This document shows positions 15,894-26,096 of a stretch of 64,000 nt of DNA, in pieces. Source of the DNA: Salinimicrobium profundisediminis (GTDB taxonomy: Bacteria > Bacteroidota > Bacteroidia > Flavobacteriales > Flavobacteriaceae); contig NZ_JAPJDA010000010.1 in the NCBI RefSeq assembly GCF_026241755.1, positions 2,233-66,232 on the forward strand. Direction: 5' to 3'. Positions within the stretch are counted from its first letter, which is position 1. Each line of letters opens with the position of its first letter. Made by a program: the position numbers and the translations under genes. The notes beneath the pieces were generated by a model, which did not search any database, had not been told where the DNA came from, and was given only the letters and a program-made list of their open reading frames with translations.

Positions 15894-18098
15894 ATGAAAA
15901 GTCTAATAATCAGAAAGTTTTTAATTTTACTTATAACCTTTATTACGGGATTTGCCGTTGCCCAGGAAAATCCTAAAAATCAAAATTATCCTTTCAATGA
16001 TCCTACCTTAAGTATAGAGGAAAGGACCCAGGATCTAATCAATCGATTGACTATTGAAGAGAAGGCCTGGCAGATGATGCATAACAGTCCCGCAGTAGAA
16101 CGACTGGGCATCCCCGAATACAACTGGTGGAACGAAGCTTTACATGGTATTGGACGATCTGGTGTGGCAACTGTATTCCCTCAGGCCATTGGCATGGGAG
16201 CTACTTTTGATGAAGATCTAATTCTTGAAGTTGCCAATGCGATCTCAGATGAGGCGCGGGCAACCCATAATACTGCAGTAGAAAATGGCTATCGCCGTCA
16301 ATATAGCGGGCTCACTTTTTGGACTCCGAACATTAATATCTTCCGGGACCCTCGTTGGGGCCGTGGGCAGGAAACTTATGGAGAAGACCCTTTTCTTACT
16401 GCATTGCTGGGAACAGCTTTTGTAAAAGGTTTACAGGGTGATCATCCTAAATACCTGAAAACTGCTGCGGCCGCAAAACATTATGCCGTGCACAGCGGAC
16501 CCGAAAAACTTCGTCATGAGTTCAATGCCGAAGCTTCCATGAAAGATATGTGGGAAACTTATTTACCGGCTTTTAAAGCCCTTGTAGATGCAGATGTGGA
16601 AACCATCATGTGCGCCTATAACGCGACAAACGGGGAACCCTGTTGCGCAAACAAATATTTATTGCAGGACGTTTTACGTGACAAATGGAATTTCCAGGGG
16701 CATATCGTAAGTGACTGCTGGGCGTTGGTAGATTTTTACGAAGGCCACAACGTGGTGGAAACTCCCGAGGAAGCTGCAGCTCTGGGAATTAAAAGCGGTG
16801 TGAACCTTAACTGCGGAAGCGTATATCCTTCCTTGGTCGAAGCCGTTGAACAAGGTTTGGTAACTGAAGTCGAAATTGACGAGCAACTTGCTGTCCTTCT
16901 AAAAACGAAGTTCAAATTAGGCCTTTTTGACCCCGCAGAAGACAATCCATATTCACAGCTTTCAGCAGAAGATCTCGACACCGAAGAACACAGGGCTCTG
17001 GCAAGAAAAGTTGCGCAGAAATCTATTGTAATGCTTAAGAACAACGGAGCATTACCTCTCAAAAATGACCTTTCCAAGTACTTTATTACCGGCCCGAATG
17101 CTACGAGTATTGAGGTGCTACTTGGAAATTACCACGGAATCAACCCCAACCTTGTCACCATTCTTGAAGGCCTTGCCGGGGCGATTGAGCCACAGAGCCA
17201 AATGCAATACCGCCAGGGAACATTGCTTGACAGACCAAATGCGAATCCGCAGGACTGGGCTTCCCCAAATGCGGGCAATAGCGATGCAACCATTGCCGTA
17301 TTAGGAATTTCGGGAGTTCTTGAAGGAGAAGAAGGAGAATCTATAGCTTCAGAAACTTTTGGAGACCGGCTGGATTACAATCTTCCACAAAATCAGATCG
17401 ATTATTTGAGAAAACTGAATGAAGCGGCAGGTGATGCTCCTGTTATCGCCGTGATCACAGGAGGTAGCCCTATGAACCTTCAGGAAGTACATGAACTGGC
17501 AGATGCTGTTCTCCTGGTTTGGTATCCCGGGGAAGAGGGAGGAAATGCCGTTGCAGATGTCATTTTTGGAAAGGTATCACCATCGGGAAGGCTCCCAATA
17601 ACCTTTCCTAAGTCTTTAGATGACCTTCCGGCATACGAAGATTATAGTATGGAAGGCAGAACCTATAAATACATGGATGCAGAGCCCATGTATCCCTTTG
17701 GCTATGGCCTTAGCTACAGCGACTTTAATTATTCAGAGATCAAACTTTCAGACAAAAAACTGAAAAAAGGAAAATCATTAACAGCAAAAGTTGTGGTGAC
17801 AAATTCCGGAGAAACGAAAGCAGAAGAAGTAGTTCAGCTTTATGTATCTGATCTTAAAGCTTCAGTAAGAACCCCCAAATCTCAACTATACGGAATAAAA
17901 AGGGTTGAACTGGAGCCGGGCGCTTCCGAAGAAATTTCATTTGAGATCACTCCGCAGATGATGCAACTAGTGAATAATGAAGGAGAGAGCGTTTTGGAAT
18001 CGGGTGAATTTAGTGTCTACATTGGCGGCTCAAGCCCCGGAAAAAGAAGCATTGAACTGGGAAAAGAACTAAAAGAAGCCAATTTCACACTCAGGTAA
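15894..18098 (+). CDS. GH3 beta-xylosidase
   Basis: This enzyme releases xylose from the non-reducing ends of xylo-oligosaccharides. The 734-aa protein has a signal peptide ending AVAQ, the N-terminal GH3 barrel (WTPNINIFRDPRWGRGQETYGEDP at 143-165, K195-H196), the catalytic nucleophile D274 in IVSDCWAL, the second alpha/beta domain (about 385-600) and a C-terminal fibronectin-III-like domain (about 640-720). The CGSVYP segment and general pattern fit bacterial and plant beta-xylosidases rather than beta-glucosidases. It is the first gene rightward from operator 1 and lies 18 nt before uxaC. Confidence 0.93.
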   Translation: MKSLIIRKFLILLITFITGFAVAQENPKNQNYPFNDPTLSIEERTQDLINRLTIEEKAWQMMHNSPAVERLGIPEYNWWNEALHGIGRSGVATVFPQAIGMGATFDEDLILEVANAISDEARATHNTAVENGYRRQYSGLTFWTPNINIFRDPRWGRGQETYGEDPFLTALLGTAFVKGLQGDHPKYLKTAAAAKHYAVHSGPEKLRHEFNAEASMKDMWETYLPAFKALVDADVETIMCAYNATNGEPCCANKYLLQDVLRDKWNFQGHIVSDCWALVDFYEGHNVVETPEEAAALGIKSGVNLNCGSVYPSLVEAVEQGLVTEVEIDEQLAVLLKTKFKLGLFDPAEDNPYSQLSAEDLDTEEHRALARKVAQKSIVMLKNNGALPLKNDLSKYFITGPNATSIEVLLGNYHGINPNLVTILEGLAGAIEPQSQMQYRQGTLLDRPNANPQDWASPNAGNSDATIAVLGISGVLEGEEGESIASETFGDRLDYNLPQNQIDYLRKLNEAAGDAPVIAVITGGSPMNLQEVHELADAVLLVWYPGEEGGNAVADVIFGKVSPSGRLPITFPKSLDDLPAYEDYSMEGRTYKYMDAEPMYPFGYGLSYSDFNYSEIKLSDKKLKKGKSLTAKVVVTNSGETKAEEVVQLYVSDLKASVRTPKSQLYGIKRVELEPGASEEISFEITPQMMQLVNNEGESVLESGEFSVYIGGSSPGKRSIELGKELKEANFTLR

Positions 18099-18116
18099 TA
18101 TTCTAAGAAAATTAAA

Positions 18117-19514
18117 ATGAAAAATTTCATAGACGCTGATTTTCTCCTGGAGACTAATCACGCGAGAAAGTTATATCACGATTTTGCCAAATCAATGCCC
18201 CTTATTGATTATCACTGCCATCTTTCAGCAAAAGATATTGCAAAAAACCGCATTTTTGAGAACCTCACCCAGCTGTGGATAGAGGGCGATCATTACAAAT
18301 GGCGGGCAATGAGAGCACTGGGTATAGAAGAAAAATACATTACGGGAAAGGCCAGCGACAGGGAAAAATTCAGAAAATGGGCCGCGACTATTCCTTATAC
18401 CCTAATGAACCCGCTATATCACTGGACCCACCTGGAATTAAAAAGATATTTTGGAGTTGATGAAATTCTCAACACCTCAAATGCTGAAGAAGTATATGAT
18501 CATTGCAACTCGCTCATCTCTACTCCCGAATTTTCTGTACGGAATTTGCTTCGGAAAATGAATGTAGAGGTGGTTTGTACTACCGATGATCCTGCAGATG
18601 ATCTACGCTACCACCGGGAAATAGCCAAAGACGGATTTCAAATTAAAATCCTACCAACATTTAGACCTGATAGATTTCTGGGAATTGAGGAAGCAGGTTT
18701 CCAGACCTATCTTGAAAAAATATCAGCCCAAACAGAGATTGAAATTGATGACTTTGAAAGCTTCCTTGATGCCGTAAAAAGCAGGATAGACTATTTTCAT
18801 GAACATGGCTGCCGCCTTTCTGACCATGGCTTGGATTGTGCATTCTCCGAAGATTTTACTGATGAAGCGCTCAATAGAATTCTGAATAAAAGAATGTCAG
18901 GAGAGCTGCTGGAAACAACTGAAGTTCTGGTCTTTAAATCGGGAGTAATGTACCATCTGGGAAAAATGTATTCAGAAAAGAACTGGACAATGCAATTGCA
19001 TTTGGGACCTATTCGTAATACTAACACCAGAATGTTGAATAACCTGGGAGCAGACGCAGGCGTTGACAGTATAGGCGATTTTCAACAAGCTAAACCGCTG
19101 GCAAAATACCTGGATTCTTTAGACATAATCAATTCCCTGCCCAGAACGATCTTATACAATGTAAATCCTTCCGAAAATGAGGTTATGGCCACCATGGCCG
19201 GAAATTTTATGGGCAACTCCCAAAAAGGCAAAATACAGCATGGTTCTGCATGGTGGTTTCTCGATCAAAAAGATGGAATTGAGAAACAATTAACCACCAT
19301 CTCAAATATGGGGCTCGTTAGTTGTTTTGTGGGTATGTTGACAGATAGCAGGAGCTTTCTTTCTTTTCCAAGACATGAATATTTTCGACGGATCTTATGT
19401 AACTACTTCGGAAATGCGATCGAAAAGAAGGAACTGCCTGAAGATTTGGAATGGATTGGAAAAATTGTACAGGACATATGCTATTACAATGCGAAGGAAT
19501 ATTTTGCCTTTTAA
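18117..19514 (+). CDS. uxaC: Glucuronate isomerase
   Basis: This enzyme converts D-glucuronate to D-fructuronate (EC 5.3.1.12) in the cytoplasm, the first step for the uronate released by GH67 and GH115. The 465-aa protein has the family hallmarks: metal-binding DYHCHLS near residue 31, TTDDPADD, the LHLGPIRN segment and the C-terminal FPRHEYFRR. Length is normal. It is transcribed with the GH3 gene, while the next two pathway genes (SDR and uxuA) lie across the divergent promoter under the same operator. Confidence 0.96.
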   Translation: MKNFIDADFLLETNHARKLYHDFAKSMPLIDYHCHLSAKDIAKNRIFENLTQLWIEGDHYKWRAMRALGIEEKYITGKASDREKFRKWAATIPYTLMNPLYHWTHLELKRYFGVDEILNTSNAEEVYDHCNSLISTPEFSVRNLLRKMNVEVVCTTDDPADDLRYHREIAKDGFQIKILPTFRPDRFLGIEEAGFQTYLEKISAQTEIEIDDFESFLDAVKSRIDYFHEHGCRLSDHGLDCAFSEDFTDEALNRILNKRMSGELLETTEVLVFKSGVMYHLGKMYSEKNWTMQLHLGPIRNTNTRMLNNLGADAGVDSIGDFQQAKPLAKYLDSLDIINSLPRTILYNVNPSENEVMATMAGNFMGNSQKGKIQHGSAWWFLDQKDGIEKQLTTISNMGLVSCFVGMLTDSRSFLSFPRHEYFRRILCNYFGNAIEKKELPEDLEWIGKIVQDICYYNAKEYFAF

Positions 19515-19559
19515 CCCAGGTAAATAGATTTCGCTTATAAACCCTATTTTAACTTTGAT

Positions 19560-19588
19560 CCAATATTTTAAGCACCAAAATAGTTTGG
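19560..19588. terminator. Weak hairpin between convergent uxaC and the LacI gene
   Basis: CCAATATTTT and AAAATAGTTTGG can pair over a 7-nt loop with one bulge. The stem is AT-rich and imperfect. Its place between two convergent stops is the main support for a terminator. Confidence 0.3.
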
Positions 19589-19591
19589 AAT

Positions 19592-20620
19592 CTAAGGATT
19601 TCTTTTACTGGAATTACGAACAACCACCTTGGTATCAAGCATTGTGATCTCTGATACGCTGGTACCGAGGTTTTCCTTTGAATGTTCCAGAATTCTTAAA
19701 GCCGATATCTCCCCCATTCGTCTTGCAGGGTGTGAAATAGTGGAAAGTGAAGGCTCCACAATAGAAGCCACAGGATCATCATTAAAACCAATGATAGCTA
19801 GTTCTTCCGGTATCTTCACTCCTCTTTCTTTTGCACAGCGGATGGCACTAACAGCGGCACTGTCGTTTGAAGAAAAAATACCATCGGGCGGATTGGACAT
19901 ACCAAGCAGTTTTTCTGTCGCTTCCCAACCTTCGGTAGAACTCATAGTTTTAAGGCTAATGATCAGCTTTTCGTCAAGCTCAATTCCATTTTCAGTCAGG
20001 GCATCAATATATCCCTTCTTTCGCATGTTATATACATTTACATGTTGAGATCCTGCAAAATGTGCTATTCTGGTACAACCCTGATCAATAAGATGTTTCG
20101 TGGCACGATAACCTGCAGCATAATTATCAATTACTACCCGGTAAGAATTAAATTCTTTTGGAACACGATCTACGAAAACCACAGGAATATTCTTGTCTAA
20201 AAACTGCTTGAAGTGAGAAGTATCTACTGTTTCCATTGCAAGAGATACGATCACCCCCCCTACCCGACTATCATATAGCGCCTTGGCATTATTCACCTCA
20301 TTTTCATAACTCTCATTAGACTGACTTATAAGCACGTTATAATTGGCTTTACGCGCCGTATCTTCAATTCCGCTTATAAGGGTAGACATAAAAGGGCTAT
20401 TGATCCTGGCAATTAGGATACCTATAGTTTTACTTTTATTACTTCGCAGAGAGGCTGCAATAGAGTTGGGCCTGTATCCAAGCCTTTGTGCCGCTTTATG
20501 GATTTCCTTTGTTGTTTTTTTCCCGATACTTTTGTGGTTATTTAACGCCCGGGAAACTGTAGAAGGGGAAAAGTTCAGCTCTTTAGCCAAATCATAAATA
20601 GTCACTTCTTTCTTTTTCAT
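19592..20620 (-). CDS. LacI-family transcriptional regulator, probable xylan/xylose-locus regulator
   Basis: The 342-aa protein has a LacI-type helix-turn-helix and hinge at residues 5-58 (TIYDLAKELNFSPSTVSRAL, then AASLRSNKSKTIGIL). A periplasmic-binding-protein-like effector domain follows (about 62-335). It is the only LacI protein in the locus, and the two identical LacI-type palindromes here overlap predicted -33 elements of the GH67, GH3 and susC promoters. That makes it the natural candidate for repression released by a xylan-derived sugar; the effector is unknown. A degenerate version of the palindrome at 20640-20655 lies just upstream of its own start, suggesting autoregulation. Confidence 0.92.
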   Translation of the reverse strand: MKKKEVTIYDLAKELNFSPSTVSRALNNHKSIGKKTTKEIHKAAQRLGYRPNSIAASLRSNKSKTIGILIARINSPFMSTLISGIEDTARKANYNVLISQSNESYENEVNNAKALYDSRVGGVIVSLAMETVDTSHFKQFLDKNIPVVFVDRVPKEFNSYRVVIDNYAAGYRATKHLIDQGCTRIAHFAGSQHVNVYNMRKKGYIDALTENGIELDEKLIISLKTMSSTEGWEATEKLLGMSNPPDGIFSSNDSAAVSAIRCAKERGVKIPEELAIIGFNDDPVASIVEPSLSTISHPARRMGEISALRILEHSKENLGTSVSEITMLDTKVVVRNSSKRNP

Positions 20621-20639
20621 GGAATCAACTTGGAAATAA

Positions 20640-20655
20640 CAACAAATGGTTGTTT
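20640..20655. promoter_or_regulatory. Degenerate LacI-type site upstream of the LacI gene
   Basis: CAACAAATGGTTGTTT shares the CAAnnGGTTG core with the two strong operators and is itself an AACAA/TTGTT palindrome. It lies about 20 nt upstream of the regulator start, a position fitting weak autoregulation. Confidence 0.35.
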
Positions 20656-20722
20656 TGCAGATGTATACAAATATAGATAATCTTAAGTAACTATACCTTT
20701 ATTTTAAAAGCTATATGCCCTA

Positions 20723-21442
20723 TTAAAACTCGAAATTAAAACCTTTTTCCGTTAGTTTTTGATAGGTATTATTATCGAATTTGTACAGTTTGGCAGCCCT
20801 GTGCGAAACATCTTTTTGTTTCTCATTAATGTCTACCAAAAGTTTCATCCTTAAGAACTTCCTCCTAAAGTTCGGCTTATCCATCTCTACCTTTAAAATT
20901 TCCTGATATAATTGCATAAGCTGCAAGAGTGTAAATTTTTCTGGCAGAAGATTAAAACCTATGGGAGCCTGCCGCACCCTTTTTCTCAGGTTTTGGATGC
21001 TGTATTCCAGGATTTGTGTGTGATCATATATCAGCTCGGGCACCTCTGCAATTTTGAACCATTTTGCTTCCGAAGCAGTAAACCCCGCTTTAACGCTGTA
21101 ATCTTCCCGTTTCACCAAAGCATAATAACCCACAGTTATGACCCTGCCTAAGGGAAAACGATCGGGCTCTCCAAAAGCTTTGAGCTGCTCAAGGTATATA
21201 TTCTCCAGTCCTGTTAATTCTCTTAGTAGCCTGTGAGCCGCAGCATCTATACTTTCCACTTCCTGAATCCATCCCCCCGGAAGCCCCCATTTTCCTTCAC
21301 TGATACCCTTCGCATGTTTCACCAGAAGAACCTCAAGACTGCCATTCTCAAAACCAAAAATGGTACAGTCAATAGTAATAGAACTCATCACTGATGTGGA
21401 AATAAGTTCTCCGGATTCAATATCTAACAATTCTTTCTTCAT
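20723..21442 (-). CDS. Nudix-related transcriptional regulator (NrtR/AraR type)
   Basis: The 239-aa protein has an N-terminal Nudix-fold domain (about 20-155) and a C-terminal winged-helix domain (about 160-235). The Nudix box is recognisable (GGWIQEV through RLLRELTGL), but two acidic positions of the REUXEE catalytic core are Leu, so hydrolase activity is unlikely. In Bacteroidota such proteins (for example BtAraR) are sugar-responsive transcription factors. It is divergent from xylE-xylB-xylA, and a palindrome at 21523-21543 overlaps the predicted xylE promoter. I infer that it controls xylose uptake and catabolism; the effector (a pentose or pentose phosphate) is not shown by the sequence. 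Confidence 0.85.
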   Translation of the reverse strand: MKKELLDIESGELISTSVMSSITIDCTIFGFENGSLEVLLVKHAKGISEGKWGLPGGWIQEVESIDAAAHRLLRELTGLENIYLEQLKAFGEPDRFPLGRVITVGYYALVKREDYSVKAGFTASEAKWFKIAEVPELIYDHTQILEYSIQNLRKRVRQAPIGFNLLPEKFTLLQLMQLYQEILKVEMDKPNFRRKFLRMKLLVDINEKQKDVSHRAAKLYKFDNNTYQKLTEKGFNFEF

Positions 21443-21522
21443 TTATTGACCAGGTACATCTGCACTACCTGTGCAATACACAGATAATCATCACAGACAA
21501 AAATTTTAAGAATACTTTAATA

Positions 21523-21543
21523 TTAGCATTTAATAATTGCTAA
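21523..21543. promoter_or_regulatory. Palindrome upstream of xylE, candidate Nudix-regulator operator
   Basis: A 21-bp inverted repeat has arms TTAGCA and TGCTAA, and the inner bases are also mostly self-complementary. It overlaps the predicted -33 element of the xylE promoter and sits in the divergent region of the regulator gene. Confidence 0.5.
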
Positions 21544-21567
21544 ATTAAAAATTAATATTTAAACTTG
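21537..21567 (+). promoter_or_regulatory. Predicted promoter of xylE-xylB-xylA
   Basis: TTG at 21537-21539 is followed after 20 nt by TAAACTTG at 21560-21567, one mismatch from the Bacteroidetes -7 consensus TAnnTTTG. Translation of xylE would start about 26 nt after the expected transcription start. Confidence 0.4.
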
Positions 21568-21599
21568 TAGTCAATTAAACCATAAGATACAAAAATAAG

Positions 21600-23207
21600 A
21601 TGGCCACAACCCACACAAGTAAAACAAGCGTTTATCTTATCACCATAGTAGCAAGTTTAGGAGGCCTTTTATTTGGCTATGATACTGCAGTGATATCAGG
21701 AGCGGTAGGTGCTCTGGAAAATTTCTTTATCACCTCCCTCGAGAACAGCCCTTCATTTGCTGAAGACACTATTTTTCAGTTTAAAATCACAATAAGCTTA
21801 TGCGTTCTGGCCATAGGTCTTTTGTTTGCAGATTTTATTCTTAAGTTCTTTCAGAAAAATAAAGCTTATACCATTATTGCCGCAATCCTCATCTTTGGAG
21901 GTGCGGTCTTTTATTTTCAATTCCTAACCCTTCCTAACATTCTCACCGAGAATCTCAGGAATTCTATTTTAGGGTTTATGGTGAGTAGCGCCCTGGTAGG
22001 TTGTATTATTGGAGCCTCACTTGGTGACAACGTAGCTAATTCTATAGGTAGGCGAAATGGATTGATCATTGCAGCCCTACTCTTTTTAATTTCAGCACTT
22101 GGTTCTTCTTACCCCGAGGTCATGAATATCTTCCCCGGGAATGACTTAACTGCTTTTATCATCTATAGAATTATAGGAGGTATAGGAGTAGGACTGGCAA
22201 GTATGCTGGCCCCAATGTACATAGCCGAAATGGCACCTGCTAATATAAGAGGCCAACTCGTTTCTTTTAACCAGTTCGCAATCGTTACAGGAATGTTAGT
22301 GGTGTATTTTGTAAACTACTTTATTGTAAGTGGACAAACAGAATTGTGGATCAATGAAACCGGATGGAGATATATGTTCCTTTCTGAAGCAATTCCTGCC
22401 TTACTCTTCCTGCTCTTCCTGTTCTTTGTTCCTAAAACTCCAAGGTACCAGACCATGAAGGGGAATGAAGAAGATGCGATGAAAGTACTTACCAAATTAA
22501 ATGGGCCTGAAACAGCCACCCGAATCCTGTCCGATATTAAAGCCTCTTTTAGTCGCACAAAATCGCATTGGCTTTCTTTTGGGTGGGGTGTTGTTATCAT
22601 AGGTATTCTTCTTTCCATATTCCAACAGTTTGTAGGTATCAACGTGGTTCTATACTACGCCCCTGAAATCTTTAGGGGAATGGGTATGGAAACAGATGCT
22701 TCGATGCTCCAAACCATTATCGTGGGAGCAATTAATATGCTCTTCACAGTACTGGCAATCATGACTGTGGATAATTTTGGAAGAAAAAAATTGATGATGA
22801 TTGGTAGTGCGGTTATGGCTGTAGCTATGATAGGCCTTGGCTTTGCACTGTATACAGAAACTGAAGGTTTACCTGCACTACTTCTTATGCTTCTTTACAT
22901 TGCTGCATTCGCTATGTCGTGGGGACCTGTAACCTGGGTACTACTTTCAGAAATTTTCCCTAATAAAATTCGGGGGGTAATGGCAGTTGCAGTAGCAATT
23001 CAATGGCTAGCCAACCTTATTGTTTCCTGGACATTCCCTATGATGAATAACAATTCGGCACTTGTAGAACATTTCAATCACGGCTTCTCTTACTGGATAT
23101 ATGGAGTGATGGCTCTTCTTTCTTTACTCTTTATCTGGAAGTTTGTCCCAGAGACTAAAGGAAGAACCCTGGAAGATATGGAAGAACTATGGATGAAGAA
23201 AAAATAA
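21600..23207 (+). CDS. xylE: MFS sugar porter, probable D-xylose:H+ symporter
   Basis: This is a 535-aa inner-membrane transporter of the major facilitator superfamily, sugar-porter group. Typical motifs are GGLLFGYDTAVISGA (18-32), GRRNG after TM2, the PMYIAEMAPANIRG segment, QQFVGINVVLYYAPEIF, and the C-terminal PETKGRTLEDME. It is longer than E. coli XylE. The extra length is an insertion at about residues 55-120 that holds two further hydrophobic stretches between TM1 and TM2. The gene heads an operon with xylB (9-nt gap) and xylA (2-nt gap), so xylose is the likely substrate. Confidence 0.92.
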   Translation: MATTHTSKTSVYLITIVASLGGLLFGYDTAVISGAVGALENFFITSLENSPSFAEDTIFQFKITISLCVLAIGLLFADFILKFFQKNKAYTIIAAILIFGGAVFYFQFLTLPNILTENLRNSILGFMVSSALVGCIIGASLGDNVANSIGRRNGLIIAALLFLISALGSSYPEVMNIFPGNDLTAFIIYRIIGGIGVGLASMLAPMYIAEMAPANIRGQLVSFNQFAIVTGMLVVYFVNYFIVSGQTELWINETGWRYMFLSEAIPALLFLLFLFFVPKTPRYQTMKGNEEDAMKVLTKLNGPETATRILSDIKASFSRTKSHWLSFGWGVVIIGILLSIFQQFVGINVVLYYAPEIFRGMGMETDASMLQTIIVGAINMLFTVLAIMTVDNFGRKKLMMIGSAVMAVAMIGLGFALYTETEGLPALLLMLLYIAAFAMSWGPVTWVLLSEIFPNKIRGVMAVAVAIQWLANLIVSWTFPMMNNNSALVEHFNHGFSYWIYGVMALLSLLFIWKFVPETKGRTLEDMEELWMKKK

Positions 23208-23216
23208 AGAATATTT

Positions 23217-24713
23217 ATGCACTTTTTAGGAATAGATTTAGGTAGTTCTTCAATAAAACTATCTGTACTAAATGCAGAAAAAGGTGAGACCGTATGTTCT
23301 GTTACGGCACCCGATTTTGAAATGGAAATGAAGGCTCCCAGGTTTGGTTGGGCCGAACAGGATCCTAACAGCTGGTGGCAATATCTAAAGCAGGGTCTAA
23401 ATGAAATAAGCAACAAGCATAACTATGACCTAAAGCAGATTAAAGGGATTGGTATTGCTTACCAAATGCATGGCCTTGTAATTACCGATGAAAACCTTGA
23501 GCCCGTAAGGCCCTCAATTATATGGTGTGACAGCCGGGCTGCAGAAATAGGTCATGAAGCATATAAGATTATAGGTGAGAAGAACTGCAATGAGCAGATC
23601 CTTGGAAGTCCCGGAAATTTTACTGCATCTAAACTTAGTTGGGTCAAGCAGAATGAGCCGGGAGTATATGCCAGGGCAAAATACATGATGTTACCGGGAG
23701 ATTTTTTAGCTGCAAAGCTTACAGGTATTCCTCAAACAACTTCTTCTGGCTTATCTGAAGCTGCACTCTGGAATTTTCCCGAAGGCAGGCTGGCTACCGA
23801 AATCCTTGAGAAAATGGGATTAGAAAGGGAATTGGTGCCCGAAATTGTTCCCACTTTTGGGGAGCAGGCTACCATTCATCCTGATGTAGCAAACCAACTG
23901 GGGCTTGACAGCAGTGTCAAAATCACATACCGCGCAGGCGATCAGCCAAACAATGCCCTCTCACTTAATGTACTTAATCCGGGAGAGATAGCCACCACGG
24001 CAGGAACATCAGCAGTAATATACGCTGTTACAGATAAAGACATTTACGACGAGCAAAATCGTATCAATACATTTCTTCATGTGAGTAATACTCAAGATCA
24101 AAAGAGAAATGGCCTGCTGGGAATTATAAATGGCTCAGGAATTTTATATCAATGGCTTCGGAAAATAATGTCGGTGGGAGACAGAGAGCTCATTTCATAT
24201 GATGTACTTAATTCCGAAGCTGCAAAAGCAAAACCCGGAAGTGAAGATCTACGTTTTTACCCTTTTGGAAATGGAGTAGAACGAATTTTCAATAACCGAC
24301 AGGCAAAGTCGGGTATTGAAAACCTCAATTTTAATATTCATCAACCTGCCCACCTGATAAGATCTGCCTGTGAAGGAATTGTATTCGCAATGAATTATGG
24401 GTTCGATGTTATGAAGTCGCTTGGAACATCTGGTGAAATTGTACGTGCCGGAAAAGGAAACCTTTTCTTAAGTCCTGTTTTTAGGGAGATCTTTTGCAAC
24501 ACCACCCAGGCACAACTCGAACTCTATAACACTTCAGGAGCCGAGGGTGCAGCACGTGGCGCAGCCTATGGCTTCGGATATTATAAAAATCTAAAAGAAG
24601 CGTTTCAAAATCTTCAACGCCTGGAGTGCCTGGAACCACAAAAAGAACTCTCCAGCCAGTATGAAGAGATCTACGGAAAATGGAAAAGCAACATTAAAAC
24701 TGAAAAAGAGTAA
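23217..24713 (+). CDS. xylB: Xylulokinase
   Basis: This enzyme phosphorylates D-xylulose to D-xylulose 5-phosphate with ATP (EC 2.7.1.17). The 498-aa FGGY-family protein has the N-terminal phosphate loop [10 protein letters not shown] (5-14), QMHG at 83-86, WCDSR at 103-107 and the catalytic base D242 in [10 protein letters not shown]. The second ATPase domain shows [10 protein letters not shown] and the C-terminal [10 protein letters not shown]. It lies between xylE and xylA in one operon. Confidence 0.97.
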   Translation: MHFLGIDLGSSSIKLSVLNAEKGETVCSVTAPDFEMEMKAPRFGWAEQDPNSWWQYLKQGLNEISNKHNYDLKQIKGIGIAYQMHGLVITDENLEPVRPSIIWCDSRAAEIGHEAYKIIGEKNCNEQILGSPGNFTASKLSWVKQNEPGVYARAKYMMLPGDFLAAKLTGIPQTTSSGLSEAALWNFPEGRLATEILEKMGLERELVPEIVPTFGEQATIHPDVANQLGLDSSVKITYRAGDQPNNALSLNVLNPGEIATTAGTSAVIYAVTDKDIYDEQNRINTFLHVSNTQDQKRNGLLGIINGSGILYQWLRKIMSVGDRELISYDVLNSEAAKAKPGSEDLRFYPFGNGVERIFNNRQAKSGIENLNFNIHQPAHLIRSACEGIVFAMNYGFDVMKSLGTSGEIVRAGKGNLFLSPVFREIFCNTTQAQLELYNTSGAEGAARGAAYGFGYYKNLKEAFQNLQRLECLEPQKELSSQYEEIYGKWKSNIKTEKE

Positions 24714-24715
24714 TT

Positions 24716-26029
24716 ATGGAATCAAAATTTTTCAAAAACATTGACAAAATCAAATTTGAAGGCAGGGAGAGTGACAATCCGCTTGCTTTTAAATGGTATG
24801 ACGAAAATAAAGTTGTAGCAGGTAAAACACTTAAGGAACACCTGAAATTTGCTACTGCCTACTGGCACACTTTTAACAACACCGGAAGTGATCCATTTGG
24901 GCCGGGGACAGAAACATTTGAATGGGATAAAAGTAACGATCCCATTACCCGAGCAAAAGACAAAATGGATGCGGCATTCGAATTCATGACCAAGCTGGGA
25001 ACATCTTATTACTGTTTCCACGATGTAGACGTTGTAGATGAAGCACCAACTCTTGCAGAGTTCGAAAAACGCCTACAAACCATGGTAGAGTATGCTAAGC
25101 AAAAGCAGCAAGAAAGCGGGATCAAATTGTTATGGGGTACTTCAAACCTCTTCAGCAATCCACGCTATATGAATGGTGCCGCTACGAATCCAAACTTTGA
25201 TGTGTTGGCATACGCCGGTGCACAGGCAAAGATCGCTCTAGATGCTACTATGGCCCTTGGAGGTGAGAATTATGTATTCTGGGGTGGCCGTGAAGGTTAT
25301 ATGAGCCTTCTTAACACCGATATGAAAAGAGAATTAGATCATTTGGGAAGATTCCTTAACACCTGTAAAGATTACGCCAGAAAACAAGGTTTTAAAGGAA
25401 ATTTCTTTATAGAACCAAAGCCGATGGAGCCTACCAAGCACCAGTATGATTATGATGCTGCAACTTCGCTGAGTTTCATAAGACAGTACGGCCTTGAAAA
25501 TGACTTCAAATTAAACCTGGAGGTAAATCACGGAACCCTTGCAGGACATACTTTTGAACATGAGTTGCAGGTAGCTGTTGATGCCGGAATGTTAGGAAGC
25601 ATCGATGCAAATAGGGGTGATTATCAAAACGGCTGGGATACAGACCAATTCCCAATTGATCTATACGAAATCACGCAGGCAATGCTTATTATCCTGGAAG
25701 GCGGCGGAATACAGGGCGGAGGAATCAATTTTGACGCTAAAGTAAGACGTAATTCTACCGACCTGGAAGATAAATTCATTGCTCACGTTTCAGGAATGGA
25801 TGTTTTTGCGAGAGGCCTTATTTGCGCCAATAATATACTGGAGAACTCTAAGTATAAACAACTTAGAAAAGAACGCTACTCCTCTTTTGACAGTGGAAAC
25901 GGAGCTAAATTCGAAAACGGCGAACTTTCTCTGGAAGATTTGAGCAAGATAGCCCGTGAAGCAGGAGAACCTCAGCAAATAAGTGGTAAACAAGAGCTGT
26001 TTGAACAAATTATCGCTAATTCCTACTAG
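24716..26029 (+). CDS. xylA: Xylose isomerase
   Basis: This enzyme converts D-xylose to D-xylulose (EC 5.3.1.5). The 437-aa class II enzyme has the catalytic His in YYCFHDVD (H102), WGGREGY at 189-195, and the metal ligand and catalytic pair E233/K235 in [15 protein letters not shown]. The [13 protein letters not shown] and DANRGD segments also carry metal ligands. It starts 2 nt after xylB and is followed by a strong terminator at 26061, so it ends the operon. Confidence 0.98.
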   Translation: MESKFFKNIDKIKFEGRESDNPLAFKWYDENKVVAGKTLKEHLKFATAYWHTFNNTGSDPFGPGTETFEWDKSNDPITRAKDKMDAAFEFMTKLGTSYYCFHDVDVVDEAPTLAEFEKRLQTMVEYAKQKQQESGIKLLWGTSNLFSNPRYMNGAATNPNFDVLAYAGAQAKIALDATMALGGENYVFWGGREGYMSLLNTDMKRELDHLGRFLNTCKDYARKQGFKGNFFIEPKPMEPTKHQYDYDAATSLSFIRQYGLENDFKLNLEVNHGTLAGHTFEHELQVAVDAGMLGSIDANRGDYQNGWDTDQFPIDLYEITQAMLIILEGGGIQGGGINFDAKVRRNSTDLEDKFIAHVSGMDVFARGLICANNILENSKYKQLRKERYSSFDSGNGAKFENGELSLEDLSKIAREAGEPQQISGKQELFEQIIANSY

Positions 26030-26060
26030 AATAATTTCAACCAAACAAAGTTTTACTATT

Positions 26061-26096
26061 AAGCCGCCTGAAGCATTCTTCAGGTGGCTTTTTTTT
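26061..26096 (+). terminator. Intrinsic terminator of xylE-xylB-xylA
   Basis: AAGCCGCCTGAAG pairs with CTTCAGGTGGCTT (one G-T pair) over a CATT loop and is followed by an uninterrupted T run on the plus strand. It lies about 30 nt after the xylA stop. Confidence 0.92.
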
